From Psococerastis gibbosa (Eukaryota; Arthropoda; Insecta; Psocodea; Psocidae), in assembly GCA_963971405.1 (NCBI GenBank), contig OZ020491.1:20702855-20766854 (forward strand): a stretch of 64,000 nt of DNA. The letters are read 5' to 3'. The position numbers were made by a program, and so were the translations under genes. A model generated the notes under the pieces. It did not search any database and was not told the DNA's origin. It saw only the letters and a list, made by a program, of their open reading frames with translations. Shown in pieces: positions 32,506 to 43,699 of this stretch. Positions within the stretch are counted from its first letter, which is position 1. The number at the start of each line of letters is the position of its first letter.

Positions 32506-33225
32506 CTATATTACGAACATCAGACATACTTAAAACATGAATTATATTTACCGGTTGAACGGAGTCGGGATGGGATGACATGAATTTCTCCGGTGATTGC
32601 TGGAGAAATCGAGCGATCCAGGTAGTAGTGTGACTGATAGTGATGTAGAGTTAATCTCGAGCTGCACTTATACGTCTTAGATTATTATAGCGTAGTGGAG
32701 AGATAAATGCAAAGCAGACAGTGCGTGGTCCGGCAAGGTGTCCTACTTCGAAGGATTCCTTTTTGACAACTGGAACATATCCGCAGCCCACAAAATGCTA
32801 TGTTATCCCTGAGGTTAGAGCTTAATAACTCTCTAATGCAGTACCTACCACTAATTAAGATAAATTTTAAAACCGGGTTAAGGTAAAATTGTCAAAGCAA
32901 CTGATTGCTGTTCTTTGTTACCCACTACTGTTCGGTCAGCCATTGAATATTATACACAACAATAATGTTCCAGTAATAACAGTAGACAATTTTCAGGGTC
33001 TCCAACTTAAATATTAAAAAAAAAAAAAATGACAGCTTATCTTTTGTTTACAAACCTAACAAGCAACTAACTCGTATCGTTAAGTTAGTTTAAAATTTAA
33101 TCTAGCATGTTGCTGATGTTACCACGGACAATGTCCACACACGCGATCGCTCCGGTCCACGCTTCAGCAGCCCGAGCACGAGAATGGTGAAACCTTATGC
33201 TTGCTATGCTTACTATACTAGAATA
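32506..33225. other. No feature recognised
   Basis: No repeat match in the window; a poly-A run at about 33017. Confidence 0.4.
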
Positions 33226-33231
33226 ATAATT

Positions 33232-34110
33232 TTTGCTTTCCAATTTATACGTAGTATAAGGAAAGCTTTGTGATGGTCGAAATTTTCGATTCCGAGATTT
33301 CAACAGATTTACACGTTTTGAGGTCCCAGGAACCAAAAAAGTGGTTTTTACGAAATGTCTGTCTGTCGCTCTGTCTGTCTGTGCGTCGGTTTCCGGGCAA
33401 ACTACTTGGTCGATTGTGATGAAATTGGCATGTAGGTTTAAAAAAAATCATACCTCGGTACCAATTTTTTTATTTTGGGCTAACTCAATTTGGGGGGGTT
33501 TTATTCTCAAAAAACTCATAAAAAACGCCTAAAAAAATTATTTCTCGAAAACGGCTTCAACGATTTCTTTTAAATTGACATATGATGTAGTCGTTATTAA
33601 TGTTGACAAAATGCGGGGGGTCGCTTGCCACTTGATAGTTTTCTTCTGGGGGTAAAAAAATAAAAATAACTAAATTTTAATGAAAAAATGACTAAAAAAT
33701 AATTTTTCTGTAAAACCCTTCCATCGATGATTTCTACCTTCAGGCATGTTTTAGGTGTTAAATTCAGTAACGAAACTGGATAGGTTGCTTTCCCAAAATT
33801 TCCCAAAAAACTATTTGGTTTTGTGCAAAAAAAAAGTTTCTGAAAAAACGATAGAAAATTCATGGTCAAATATGCATTCCGAGCCCTGCCATTATTGCTG
33901 TGTGGTAATTTGTTGGTCTGACCTATCTAGAATTTACCTCACCTCCAGTGACGTCAGATGGACAACCACCCCCCCCCCCCCCCCCCCGAGATGCCCGAAA
34001 TTTAACTATAGGAAAATTATTTACCATGAAATTACTCATTTTCTCTAGCTACTACTTGATAAATTGGAAAGCATGTTCGAGTAAACTCGGACCGGTTCTT
34101 TCATGAAAAT
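33232..34110 (+). repeat. Repeat family A, near-complete copy
   Basis: Starts tgctttccaatttatacg and ends ataaattggaaagcatgttc, then gagtaaactcggaccggtt. The subterminal gctttccaatttat and ataaattggaaagc are inverted, which suggests a non-autonomous DNA element. It has an inner (gtct)n run and a poly-C tract at 33968-33988. Confidence 0.7.
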
Positions 34111-34194
34111 TGAGCCATATTTATTTTTTACTCGATGAACAAACCTATCAAGATTCAAGGGGGATGCGACTACTGGGCTTTGGTTACATTAATA

Positions 34195-34435
34195 AGTAAT
34201 ACAATATATGTGAATTTATTGTAAAATAAATTGTCGGAGCCGTTTTTGAGAAAACAGTTTTTGGGGCATAAAACCGTCCAAAATTCAGTTAGCCCAAAAT
34301 AAAGGTCCCGAGATATGACTTTTGTGAACCTGTTTGCCAAATTTCATCAAAATCCACGGAGTGGTTTGTCCACAAATCCACGAGCCGACAGGCCGACATT
34401 TCTTAAAACCCTCATTTTGTTTTGTTTTTTGGACC
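34195..34435 (-). repeat. Repeat family A, truncated inverted copy
   Basis: Reverse of the family middle (gagttagcccaaaat-like text; cggagccgtttttgag). Confidence 0.6.
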
Positions 34436-34529
34436 TGCAGGCGCCAGGAATTAGGATTTTTGGAATCTGATGAAATCTACCGATTCAAATTATTTGGCTG
34501 ATTTTTCTCAAACACATTTTTTCCCTTAT

Positions 34530-34670
34530 ATCCATTCATTCTTCTTCCTCTTCCCCCACGTGCGCAGTGTGGGGAGTCGCCCCGTACCCATTTCTCGAAC
34601 TCACCCCGGTCGGACGCCAACGCCTTGACGCTCGGCCATTGTTTTCCCTCTTGCTCCATCCCATTTTTTT
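34530..34670 (-). mobile_element. LINE C-terminal relic
   Basis: Minus-strand frame EQEGKQWPSVKALASDRGEF then EKWVRGDSPHC, related to 14515-14650. Confidence 0.5.
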
Positions 34671-34902
34671 ATAAGCGTAAGTCTCCCGACTAACGTGTAA
34701 ACAGAGATGAAAAGAAGAGGAGAGAGATTGAATTGTTGTGTCAGCTTTTATGGCTTTAATAAAAACGAAAGTAGCCTTGGGTCTATTTGGCTCCCACTAA
34801 CCTTTCTTTATTACTCTAGCCATTCTCATAGCTGGAATACATAGAAATTTTCATTATACTTATGGTTTTTACTCTTGCTACTGTACAGCCGTACAGGTTG
34901 TC

Positions 34903-35100
34903 TATAAACGAAATTAGAGGATATGAAAACAACTGGGCTTGGCGGGATTCGAACCCATGATCAACGCCTAACCGGGGCGTCGTCTTAACCGCTGGACCAC
35001 AAGCCCCGACAAGCCCAGTAATCGCCCCGGTTAGGCGTAGATCGAGGGTTCGAATCCCGCCAAGCCCAGTTTTTTCCATGTCCTCTAATTTCGTTTATAA
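34903..35100. repeat. Palindrome built from two facing tRNA-like units
   Basis: ttataaacgaaattagagga on the left is mirrored by tcctctaatttcgtttataa on the right. Inside are a full tRNA-like unit on the minus strand (34935-35006) and a partial unit on the plus strand sharing its anticodon-arm and T-arm halves (35020-35068). Confidence 0.75.
34935..35006 (-). tRNA. tRNA-like sequence, probably a tRNA-derived element and not a functional gene
   Basis: Acceptor stem GGGCTTG/CAAGCCC is perfect. The anticodon stem ACGCC/GGCGT is 5 bp with loop CCGGTTA, whose anticodon would be GGU (Thr-like), but position 33 is C, not U. The D stem is short (GTC/GAC). The T stem ATGGG/CCCGC has mismatched pairs around TTCGAAT. 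These defects and its place in a palindrome argue against a working tRNA. Confidence 0.4.
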
Positions 35101-35204
35101 CGAGGAGGTTACCTCTTCAGCCAACGTTACTTTGATGCCAGTGTTATATATACCATATAATACTACAATGTACAGGTTGTCTATAAATAAATATTAACTT
35201 TTTT

Positions 35205-35355
35205 TTCTAATACAAAGCCAACCTAGCGGAGTTATAGCCCTCTCTTACACTCAACTAGGAAAGCCCGGGACCGCTTGATTTACATACCCTCCGAAGCATG
35301 GCCAGAAAATGTAGCTAGTGTGGGACTCGAACCAACAACCTTTCACGTGAAATAA
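35205..35355 (-). repeat. tRNA-derived SINE, family 1, copy 3
   Basis: Reverse of the family: agccaacctagcggagttat, agggctat-type tail, then tgggactcgaaccaacaacc (B box). Confidence 0.8.
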
Positions 35356-35640
35356 TTATTCAACTGATGATCGGCGTATGTGGGGTGCTTCTATAGCGGT
35401 GGCGCGCTGCAGTGTATCGAATGATGTGGGTTTCATACATCCTGTGATAATGCTGCAGGTCTCGTTCGGCGCTGTATCTTCTTCGCGTGCGCTGATCTGC
35501 TCCAGGCAGGACAAGCGTATTTGGAAGTTGAGTAGCATAAGGCTTTGGCGGTTGTAATCAAAACGCATGGCTTTGCAGTTTGCCCCCCCCCCCCCCCCAC
35601 TTGTTGCCTCTTCCTGAGAAGGTTGTTTCGTGCCTTGACT
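35356..35640 (-). mobile_element. LINE reverse-transcriptase C-terminal relic
   Basis: Minus-strand frames read ALCYSTSKYACPAWSRSAHA and NETCSIITGCMKPTSFDTLQ, with APHIRR after, the thumb-side tail of Jockey/I-like RTs. A poly-C run (35582-35599) interrupts it. The related text at 49144-49362 is NEAARIISGCLKPTPVQKLY. Confidence 0.7.
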
Positions 35641-35692
35641 TTCATTGTGTTTTCTGACAATGGGTTCTGTAGGTTTAGTGTCCTGTCCACTG

Positions 35693-36031
35693 TAGAGGTG
35701 TGCCGTTCCTGTTTTTTTTCAGGAGCTTGCGTTACCAGTTCCAGTGATTCAAGAATAACTGTTCCTAATACGTGTTCTTTTAGGAACCAGTTCCTGGCGT
35801 AGGCTCAATCCCAATACAGGTGACTAGTAAATAGTAATCGTGTCCTGTTCATACTCTGTACTCTGTAGGAACCAGTAAGTAACTGACCGGCAAAGGCAGC
35901 AATCCAGATATCCCCATTTTGCATTACGTTCCTCAAGAACCTAATGTTTTTGTATCCGGGAGCCGTTGCAACTAGTTCCTAGCTCAAGAACCGTTCTTAG
36001 GAACGGCTCCAGTAAGAACGACCCACCTCTA
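35693..36031. mobile_element. hAT-like MITE, TAGAGGTG ends
   Basis: TAGAGGTGTGCCGTTCCTG on the left and the reverse complement of TAGAGGTGGGTCGTTC on the right. Nearby ctgtccac (35683-35690) and ctgtccag (36032-36039) look like an imperfect 8-bp target duplication, with 2 bp unexplained on the left. The interior is full of gttcct/aggaac motifs. Confidence 0.6.
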
Positions 36032-36039
36032 CTGTCCAG

Positions 36040-37380
36040 CGTGACCAAAATCGGACCAATAGCACCAAAGTTACAGTCCTTTATCATTTCAGCGTGACAT
36101 CATTCCAGTTCGAATGATGTACCCGTAGCATGGCAATATTGCTGGAGTAAATAGTTGGATAGGTAATTTTATGTTCTTTAACTTGTATATTATGCAGTAT
36201 GTACCTAAAATATCTATTGGTGAAGGTTAAAGGCAGAAAAATCGTTGGAGGGAACGGAAGGCCGTAGTTAAAAAAAGAGACCGATATGGCTTTTGACTGT
36301 AAATAACTACCGAAAAACCTTACGGCCTGAATTGCTTAGACATCTAGTCTTCTAGTTAGAGATTGCCACGAGGAACATTTCTGTGCAAAACAACCGCCTG
36401 TTGGTATTAATTCTTGTTTTACTGGACTACAACTAGTTCCCGGCGCAGCCTTCAGCTGCTGCCTCCACCACTTGCGCCTGGCGCGGGCGGCAGCTCGGCC
36501 TTCGGCCTCGCGGTCACTGCTCATGTAAATTAATTGTGGTCACACACAACACACACGCAGCACCAACCGTCGGGATAAACGAAAATTAAATGTAGCGCAG
36601 TCTGCCGCTAGATGTCGGTTGATGTCGGCAGTACCAGCAGCCATGTACACGCACCAATGTAAAATATTCCAAAATCAAATTATAAAAACATTCTCCAGTG
36701 GACGAAAGTGTTAATGTAAACCATCCTCGAATCTCCTTGAACACACACAACAATATTCATCGTAATAGGTCCAGTCGTTTGAGAGGAGGCCCGGAACATA
36801 CACACGGACAGTCGAAATATATATATTTAGGCATTGTGGAGAAACCTATTTAGCCGCCCAACCCTTAAAAAGAAAGGCCCGGGTGAATTAGGTTCGATTG
36901 CCTTTCGTGTTAACTTTTATTTCTTGTTATGCGTGTTACTGCCACCCACAGATGAAAAATACACAAACACAAAAACTTCGCTAAGTAACCTGTTGCTGTG
37001 GTGAAATGAAAATTATAGAATCGCATAATTTTTTATGAAGATTAGAGCCATAACTGACTCTGTGACATATACCATAGCTTGTCATTCTGTTTTCATGAAT
37101 TTACAACGAACGTTACATGACGTAATAGTTGATGGGATAGTCAATGTGAGAAGCCATACAACTGCTACTCAATGCCGAATTCTTTGCATAGTTCCTGTGT
37201 CAAAAGATGAACTATAATGTTGGGATGATCCAGCGAAATAAATAAATACTTGCTACTTTCGCCCGAACATTAATTCTAGTTCCATACTTGCTGTATTCTT
37301 TGGTCATGTTTCGGAGGTAGAATTAGAAGCTTCTTAGGATCGTTTATAAGGGAAAGGGTGGAGATATCCTTGGCTTACTA
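36040..37380. other. No gene recognised
   Basis: Has a G/C-rich island at 36450-36530 (ggcgcgggcggcagc, ccttcggcctcgcgg) of unknown origin and (ca)-rich text near 36540. Confidence 0.35.
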
Positions 37381-37384
37381 CTCA

Positions 37385-37530
37385 CTAGGGTCGGTAGGGA
37401 GAAAATTCATTAATTGTAAGGCAAAAATTGAAAGAGTCAGGGTATACCAAATATGTTGTGACGACTGCGATTGTTCATATGTGGAGCAAACAGGAAGACA
37501 GTTTAAAAAATGACTAAATGAGCATCACAA
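37385..37530 (+). mobile_element. Penelope-like element relic (GIY-YIG region)
   Basis: Frames read KFINCKAKIERVRVYQICCD and DCSYVEQTGRQFKK then a stop. This parallels RKLINCKSKMERD..VYQLLCDD..VGQTVRQFKK of the 7834-8926 element. Confidence 0.72.
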
Positions 37531-37766
37531 TGTCACTGGTAGCGGCTTGTTCAAATGCTTGAGTAAATCGATTGCATCAAGCGTGATTGGTAGCGTAGAG
37601 ACCTGATTGACGCTTGAAGCATGCATTTCAGCACCGAAACAAAAATCAGTGAACCGCACTGCTCCACCACAAGTTTTGACCAAAAGATTGAAGGTTTGAA
37701 TGAAGTAGGTACGTTTGAAGCTTCCATCAATCGGAGGTTCAAGCATTTTGATGATGCCGCTTGATA
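37531..37766. mobile_element. Possible short MITE
   Basis: cactggtagcggcttgttca and, at the other end, gatgatgccgcttgatagtg are imperfect inverted repeats; tcaaatgcttga and tcaagcatttt also face each other. Confidence 0.45.
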
Positions 37767-37774
37767 GTGTAGGG

Positions 37775-39213
37775 CAGTCGTTCTCACACTTTTTTGGAGG
37801 CGGTGCCCTTTTTTTTACAGGGTTTTAGTAAACGGTGCCCAGCATGGCCCGAATGCATATTCAGTATTGTACATGGAGGTCTACATACGAACAAATACTA
37901 CCGACTCTACCTTTTTGGACCTGTCCTAAATACTTGTAACACCTCGATCATGAACTTGGGCTTAAATGGCGTTAGAGAAAACAGACCTGAAATAGTTTGA
38001 TTTTATGCATTTTGATAGCAGCAATAACATCATTTTACAGGCAAATAATATACAGGGTCTACCCGGAAAGTAATGTCAGTGATTTTTTTTTCGGAGACTG
38101 TACGCGCAAGCGCGTGCTTTACTGGCTCAGATTTTGGTGGAGGGATCTGGCAACAAGTTCCAACAATTGCCAGCTGGCTACCGATCGTTGTAGTGGTCGC
38201 ATCAGCAGTTGTTCCATGTGAGTCGGTACAGTAACACGGTGCAAGACGAAAAAAAGCGTTCGCTTGAGCAACGGATGGCGATCAAGTTTTGTGTAAAACT
38301 GGAGAAGAGTGCTGCGGAAACCATTATTTAATGTTGAAGAAGGCTTTCGACGACGATTACCTTTCGGGCAAATTGTCCGGTGGCACAAGGCCTTCGCAGA
38401 AGGTCGGGAAGACGCCAACGACGAGCCCCGCGCTGGACGGCCATCAACCTCCATTACTGTTGTCTGTTGAAGGTTTTAGTAAGGTTTAATTTATCGGAAA
38501 TCAAAGGGACACTTACTTGCACGTCGATCAGTGTTCAAAAAGTCACGCACATGTTGCACATTGTCGTTGGTAGTGGAGTTTGATGGCCGTCCAGCGTGGC
38601 GCTCGTCGTTGGCGTTTTCTCGACCTTCTGCGAAGGCCTTGTGCCACCGGAAAATTTGCCTAACCAAAAGGCAATCGTCGTCGAAAGCCTTCTTTAACAT
38701 TTTAATGGTTTCCGCAGCACTCTTCTCCAGTTTTACACCATCATGATCGCCATCCGTTGCTCAAGCGAGCGCTGTTTTTCTTCTTGCACCGGGTTACTGT
38801 ACCGACTCACATGGAACAACTGATGTGACCACTACAACGATCGGTAGCCAGCTGACGCTTGTTGGAACTTGTTGCCAGATCCCTCCACCAAAATCTGAGC
38901 CAGTAAAGCGAGCTTTTTGTGTACAGTCTCCGTAAAAAAAATTCACTGACATTACTTTCCAGACAGACCCTGTAATTGCGAACGAGGGGGGCCCGGGGTC
39001 TCCCTCGGGTGAAAATGTTTCAAAAATAGGGCTGAAATATTGGGGTTTTACGAATTTTGAGTGCAGTAACACTTTGATTTTAGAGGCAATGATTAAGAGA
39101 GAAAAAAATACTTTTATATTTTTAAATTATCGTTTATGGTTTACCTAGTCTAAATTCTAAAATTGAATTAAATTTGTCCCATGGCGCCGTGGTGCACAGT
39201 TTGAGAACCTCTG
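37775..39213. mobile_element. Non-autonomous hAT element with mariner inside
   Basis: The ends CAGTCGTTCTCACACT and CAGAGGTTCTCAAACT (right end, reverse complement) are hAT-type. GTGTAGGG is duplicated exactly at 37767-37774 and 39214-39221. The interior has no hAT transposase and holds the palindromic mariner 38053-38972. Confidence 0.85.
38053..38972. mobile_element. Palindromic mariner: two inward-reading transposase 5' parts
   Basis: The ends CAGGGTCTACCCGGAAAGTA and its near reverse complement are flanked by TA on both sides. The left part (+) reads EQRMAIKFCVKLEKSAAET then LKKAFDDDY. The right part (-) is longer and adds FRWHKAFAEGRENANDERHA, GRPS and VRDFLNTDRR. This is the N-terminal helix-turn-helix of mariner transposase. 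Both copies carry stops or frame changes and lack the catalytic D,D region. Confidence 0.88.
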
Positions 39214-39226
39214 GTGTAGGGGCTCC

Positions 39227-39626
39227 TTAAGAGTGTACAGCCCTTAGGAATTTGGCAGCCCGAAATTTAATACTTTTTATTTTTTATTTAATTAACTAAG
39301 CATGTTATTGAAGATTTGGCTCGTCAAAGTTGTAGAAGACTACTTCATGCATCATTTTATAAGATATTTTTAGTTTTCAAAATTGTAGTTTTCTCATAAA
39401 CATACAAATATTTTATAAACAATAACTTTCACGTATTATCAATTTTATATAAAAAAAATTCAATTTCGAAAACTAAAAATACCTTATTATAATATGATGC
39501 ATGATGTAGTCAGTCTTCTACAACATTGATGAGCCAAATCTTTAATAACATGCTTAGTTAATTAAATAACAAATAAAAAGTATTAAATTTTGGGCTGCCA
39601 CTTTCCTATGGGCTGTACACTCTTAA
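39227..39626. mobile_element. Foldback MITE, TTAAGAGTGTAC family, copy 2
   Basis: Begins ttaagagtgtacagccctta and ends with the reverse complement. The arm carries gttgtagaagactacttcat. It lies 13 bp after the hAT end. Confidence 0.82.
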
Positions 39627-39639
39627 GACTTCGGTAATG

Positions 39640-40060
39640 TTACGGCCGGCTATTTAATTGTTTGTGAAGTGTTTTGGCTCTCGTGTGAGAATGTTTGCAT
39701 TGTGGGTGTGCAGAGACGGCAAGGTCATCGTTACACAAAAGCATTTGTCGTCTTCTCCTGAGTTATGGGCTCGTGATCAATTCTCGTTTCTTTTTTTCAA
39801 TTACGCTGATGGCTTGGGTGAATTTCACTGAATTTTGTCTTGGGGTTTTGTTTTATATGGTCTCTTGAGGGGCGTATTATGGTGAGCGACCTGTAATTCT
39901 TAACATGCACGTGCTTGTCGTTGAGCATCAAGTTATCGTATCATGAGACAGGGCGGATTCAAGGTTTCATGAACAGGTCGGGGGGAGGGGGGGAGCAATC
40001 AGGCAAAAGATCAATACAACGCATGCAGCTGTAGTAGCAACGAAAATTAAATTACCAGCA
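39640..40060. other. No gene recognised
   Basis: Short G run near 39980; no repeat match. Confidence 0.35.
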
Positions 40061-40062
40061 GC

Positions 40063-40145
40063 CTGATCATGGCGATTATAATACCGGTATTTATTTAATA
40101 CCAAGGGATTAAATAAATACCGGTATTATAATCGCCATGATCAAC
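40063..40145. mobile_element. Minimal GATCAGGCTGCAG-type MITE
   Basis: gcctgatcatggcgattata and the reverse complement close an 80-bp hairpin with accggtatttattta in the arms; a shortened relative of 41988-42259. Confidence 0.6.
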
Positions 40146-40244
40146 ACAATACAATACAATATATGTTTCCGTTAAATCATACAATACAAGTAAAGTATAA
40201 AATAAAATCGTCAGAATATCGTCAAAATCAGGTAGTTCTGTCAT

Positions 40245-40866
40245 TTTCATTGTGCTAGTGCCTCAGTGACAGAGTAGAAAGCTTTCTCTAAGAGATGGTT
40301 TCTAAGCAATTTACGGAAGTTAGAAGCATTTTTGGCCGCCCTCAGTTCAATCGGGACTTTTCTAAGGTAGGCGAAACCTTGTAGCATAGGATCCAGTCGC
40401 TCACACTTGGCTGTGCGTGGCGCTGGCCTTACAAGGTCTCCCCGTTGCCTCGTGTTGTAGGTGTGAGTGTCCCCGTTTTGTTTAAATGTCCCCCCCCCCC
40501 CACACCTCAGACTTTAAGATATGTAAAATGCATCTAAATATGTACTTACTTATACTTTACTTTATCCAACGCCCGAACGTGGTAGTTCAACTTGGGGCTG
40601 TCATGATTTTTAATGATTTGAAGTGAGAGCGACAGCTGTCACGAGGTCCCAGTTTTAGCATGTAGCGCACTCCCCTCTTTTGAAGCCTGACCACAGCATC
40701 CATGTTCCCTACTGAGGTCCCTCCCCAGGCCAATATGGCGTAGTTTATATGGCTCCTTACAAGTGAGTGGTAGGCCTGGAGAGTTACCTCTGGAGGACAC
40801 ACAGAGCTAATAAGGCGCCTGACTACAAAGAGGCCACTATTTAGTTTTTTTAATAGCTCAGCCACG
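40245..40866 (-). mobile_element. LINE reverse-transcriptase C-terminal region, split by about 80 bp
   Basis: Minus strand: LNSGLFVVRRLISSVCPPEV, YHSLVRSHINYAILAWGG and VRLQKRGVRYMLKL are the classic RT thumb text. After a break (40490-40570, with a poly-C tract) come YNTRQRGDLVRP and LRAAKNASNFRKLLRNHLL, then a stop near 40255. 5'-truncated. Confidence 0.85.
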
Positions 40867-41000
40867 TGTTTGTTCCAGTTTAAGTCCTGGCTGCTGGAAA
40901 TAAGTGGAAATTATCCTAAATAATTAATGTACTGAAGGACGTTTTATGAACCTATTGAACTTATTGGTCCCTTGTCCAATGCCAACGACCCCATGAATTT

Positions 41001-41393
41001 CGGACATTATATTATTATTATTTCCGTTTGAATTTTGGGCCATTGACAAACTGGTATACGTCCTCAATGTCAACCATCACTGGCTACAAGCGATAATGGA
41101 CAAACTGAGACAAGCTTACCATTGAGACAATTCGGACATGATTATTATTATTTCCGTTAGAATTTTGGGCCATTGGCAAACTGGTATACGTCCTCGATGT
41201 CAACCATCACTGGCTACAAGCGATAATGGACAAACTGAGGCAAGCTTACCATTGAGACAATTCGGACATGATTATTATTATTTCCGTTAGAATTTTGGGC
41301 CATTGGCAAACTGGTATACGTCCTCGATGTCAATCATCACTGGCTACTAGCGATAATGGACAACCTGAGACAAGCTTACCATTGAGACAATGT
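41001..41393 (-). repeat. Repeat family B, three tandem units of about 130 bp
   Basis: cggacat starts units at 41001, 41133 and 41263. Each runs through ttgggccattg, tggtatacgtcctcgatgtc, gataatggacaa and caagcttaccattgagacaa. Strand follows the 11185 copy arbitrarily. Confidence 0.85.
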
Positions 41394-41639
41394 AACAGGT
41401 GGAAGAATGACTTAACCAAGCCAGTGTCCTGCGACCAGTAAAGTGGAATAAGAATTCAATTAATACGTAGGAAAAATTTCGGACAGACCACAGATGAAAA
41501 TATGAAGAAACGAAATATTTTTCTTCACTATTTTAGTTTCTAGTTTAAATTAAATATATATTATTTAAAAATAATAGAGGCAATATAAAAATATTTAATA
41601 AAAACATTAATAATGTTCTGCTAATAAATAGTTACTTTT

Positions 41640-41985
41640 TTTGACACTAACTGTGTTTGCCAGCAGAGATTAGTTGCTGTTCATTGTTGCTTATGCTAGA
41701 CACGGTCCAACAGGTCAAAATAATTGATTATCTTGACGGCAATCCATGGGGTCGTTGGAATTGGATAAGGGGCCAATGGGCCACTATAACTCAGAGACGG
41801 ATCCCCCCCCCCCACCCCCCGAGAGAAAGCTTTATACTAGATGGAATGGACTTTTGAGGAAATTAGAAAAATTATTACTCAAGTAAAAAAATCGCGATGT
41901 TTTTCAGGCCACCGCCCCCCCCCCCCGAAAACTTTTTCTGAAACCGTCCCTGCTATAACTAGGCCTGGGTTCAGAAAAACGTCCT
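41640..41985. other. Repeat debris with two poly-C tracts
   Basis: 41660-41700 (tgctgttcattgttgctt) matches 50605-50635, part of the family B surroundings. Poly-C tracts at 41803 and 41918 resemble the inside of hAT-type MITEs. Confidence 0.4.
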
Positions 41986-41987
41986 TC

Positions 41988-42259
41988 AGCAGCCTGATCG
42001 AGGCGATTATAATACCGGGGTTAAATAAATACCCTAGGATTATAACTGTAAACAAACAAATTTTGAATAACACTTTCCATTATAAAATTATCTTGTTTAC
42101 ATTTTTAATACCAGGGGATTAAATAAATACCCTAGGATTATAACTGTAAACAAACAAATTTTGAATAGCACTTTCCATTATAAAATTATCTTGTTTACAT
42201 TTTTAATACCAGGGGATTAAATAAATATCGGTATTATAATCGCCTCGATCAGGCTGCAG
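41988..42259. mobile_element. MITE with GATCAGGCTGCAG ends and internal duplication
   Basis: gcagcctgatcgaggcgatt and cgcctcgatcaggctgcag are inverted ends. About 107 bp inside (attataactgtaaacaaaca to ataccaggggattaaata) is repeated in tandem. Confidence 0.78.
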
Positions 42260-42652
42260 GACGATATTATTATTATCTCTATTTGTATTTTGTAGCACTA
42301 TATTTTTATCTGTTGCATTGCAAACAATAACCGGCACATGGAGAAGTTGTGTATAGACAGTGTGCTCAGGTATCAGCACGTGCGTGAGGTGATTAGTGAC
42401 TGGGTTCATTACATTGTGGCCTCCGAGCTTTTAAATAGAAATAAAACCGGTTGCGGTGGATGGTACCAGATGTTGCAACTCTGAAAAATGTACACATAAC
42501 GGTTTTATACATAGATTGCCAATGCCATCAAGAGTAACCATGCTTTCCAAATTTGTAATTCACTGGTTTTAATAGAAGTGTAGAATTTCAATGCATTCGT
42601 TAAATTTGGAAGAAAAAAAAAAACACTCACTGATGTGGTTTATGCCCAGTAC

Positions 42653-42865
42653 TGACGGACGATTTCGCGCACGCGCGAGTTGCCGACGTCTTTTTCTATT
42701 GTAACCGTAGGGCTAGCAAAAGAATTGTTGTCGGTCTATGAAGCTGGCGTGAAGCCGCCAGGTCATAGATATAATCTGAAGTAGACTCGGTGGTTTTGCA
42801 CTGACCATTGCCCAACCTCTGACGCCCTAAAAGACGTCGGTAAATCGCGCGTGCGGAATCGGGCC
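42653..42865. mobile_element. MITE, GGTACACACGGACGA family, copy 3
   Basis: gcccagtactgacggacgat at the left and gcgtgcggaatcgggcc at the right, with gttgccgacgtctttttcta as in 30898-31310. TTA follows the right end. Confidence 0.65.
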
Positions 42866-43394
42866 TTACACTTGTTGGATCAACTGCCTGACATGACATG
42901 GAGTTAAATCCGACGGAAGATTTTTTTGTTGCCACGTTTTACCCTGTTCCAATGCGTGCGCAGTCAGGTATCGTATCCACAAACAGGCGTAAGCCTGACT
43001 TCACCCAAGTTCGGGTTAGAGCTTACCTAAATCAAATTGATTATTCAATCGTGAATTTAACAAATTATAGTAGCCAAGAACCATTGCGCTTGACCTTAAA
43101 TGGTCCTGATTTGTGAATAGAATTTGTATCAATTTGACCTCTCCATGGGCATTTGTCTAAAGCCGTTGACTGGTCCATCTAATGGAGTGAAGCATGGCGT
43201 GAACCCTATAATGAATCCCTATTGCCCCCAGTTTAGTTATATAGCCAGACGACCTCTAAAAGCACAAGATCAATGTCAATACGCTCAGCCTGCCTGAACG
43301 CCGTGACGCAACGGCTGTATCATATTTCCTTTGCATAGCGGTAACCTGGTGTGTTATCCTGAATATGGTGACACAAAATTTTAATTATAAAGAC

Positions 43395-43620
43395 TTTCAT
43401 GGCCGGAGTTGTGTGTATGTATGGCTGGGGCACGGCCGAAAAAGATGTACTAAGGAAGTATGACAGGAAGACACTGGCCGGACGTCCTCGAAAACCCTGT
43501 AAAGATGAATTGGGAACTGACCTTCGCGAGTTGGGAGTCCGTAGATGGTGGAGCGTTGTATTAAACCGAGATGACTGGAGAAGTGTTGTCGAGCAGGCCA
43601 AAGCTCAAGGGCTGTAGAGT
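43395..43620 (+). mobile_element. LINE C-terminal relic
   Basis: Open frame: DVLRKYDRKTLAGRPRKPCK, then DLRELGVRRWWSVVLNRDDW and RSVVEQAKAQGL-stop. This is the common ORF2 end with GRPRK..W-x-x-RDDWR. Confidence 0.72.
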
Positions 43621-43699
43621 CAGAAGATATTTTAACACCGTCAAGTGACTTCTTACTACTGCGGTATTAAAAATTAAACCCGGTATTATAATAATTGCC

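Noticed and set aside
34935-35006. Functional tRNA-Thr (GGU) gene
   Set aside because: C at position 33, a short D stem and a mismatched T stem, plus its place in a palindrome of tRNA-like units, fit a tRNA-derived element better. Kept only as tRNA-like.
38380-38800. Working mariner transposase
   Set aside because: Both halves are N-terminal only, carry frame breaks and lack the catalytic aspartates.
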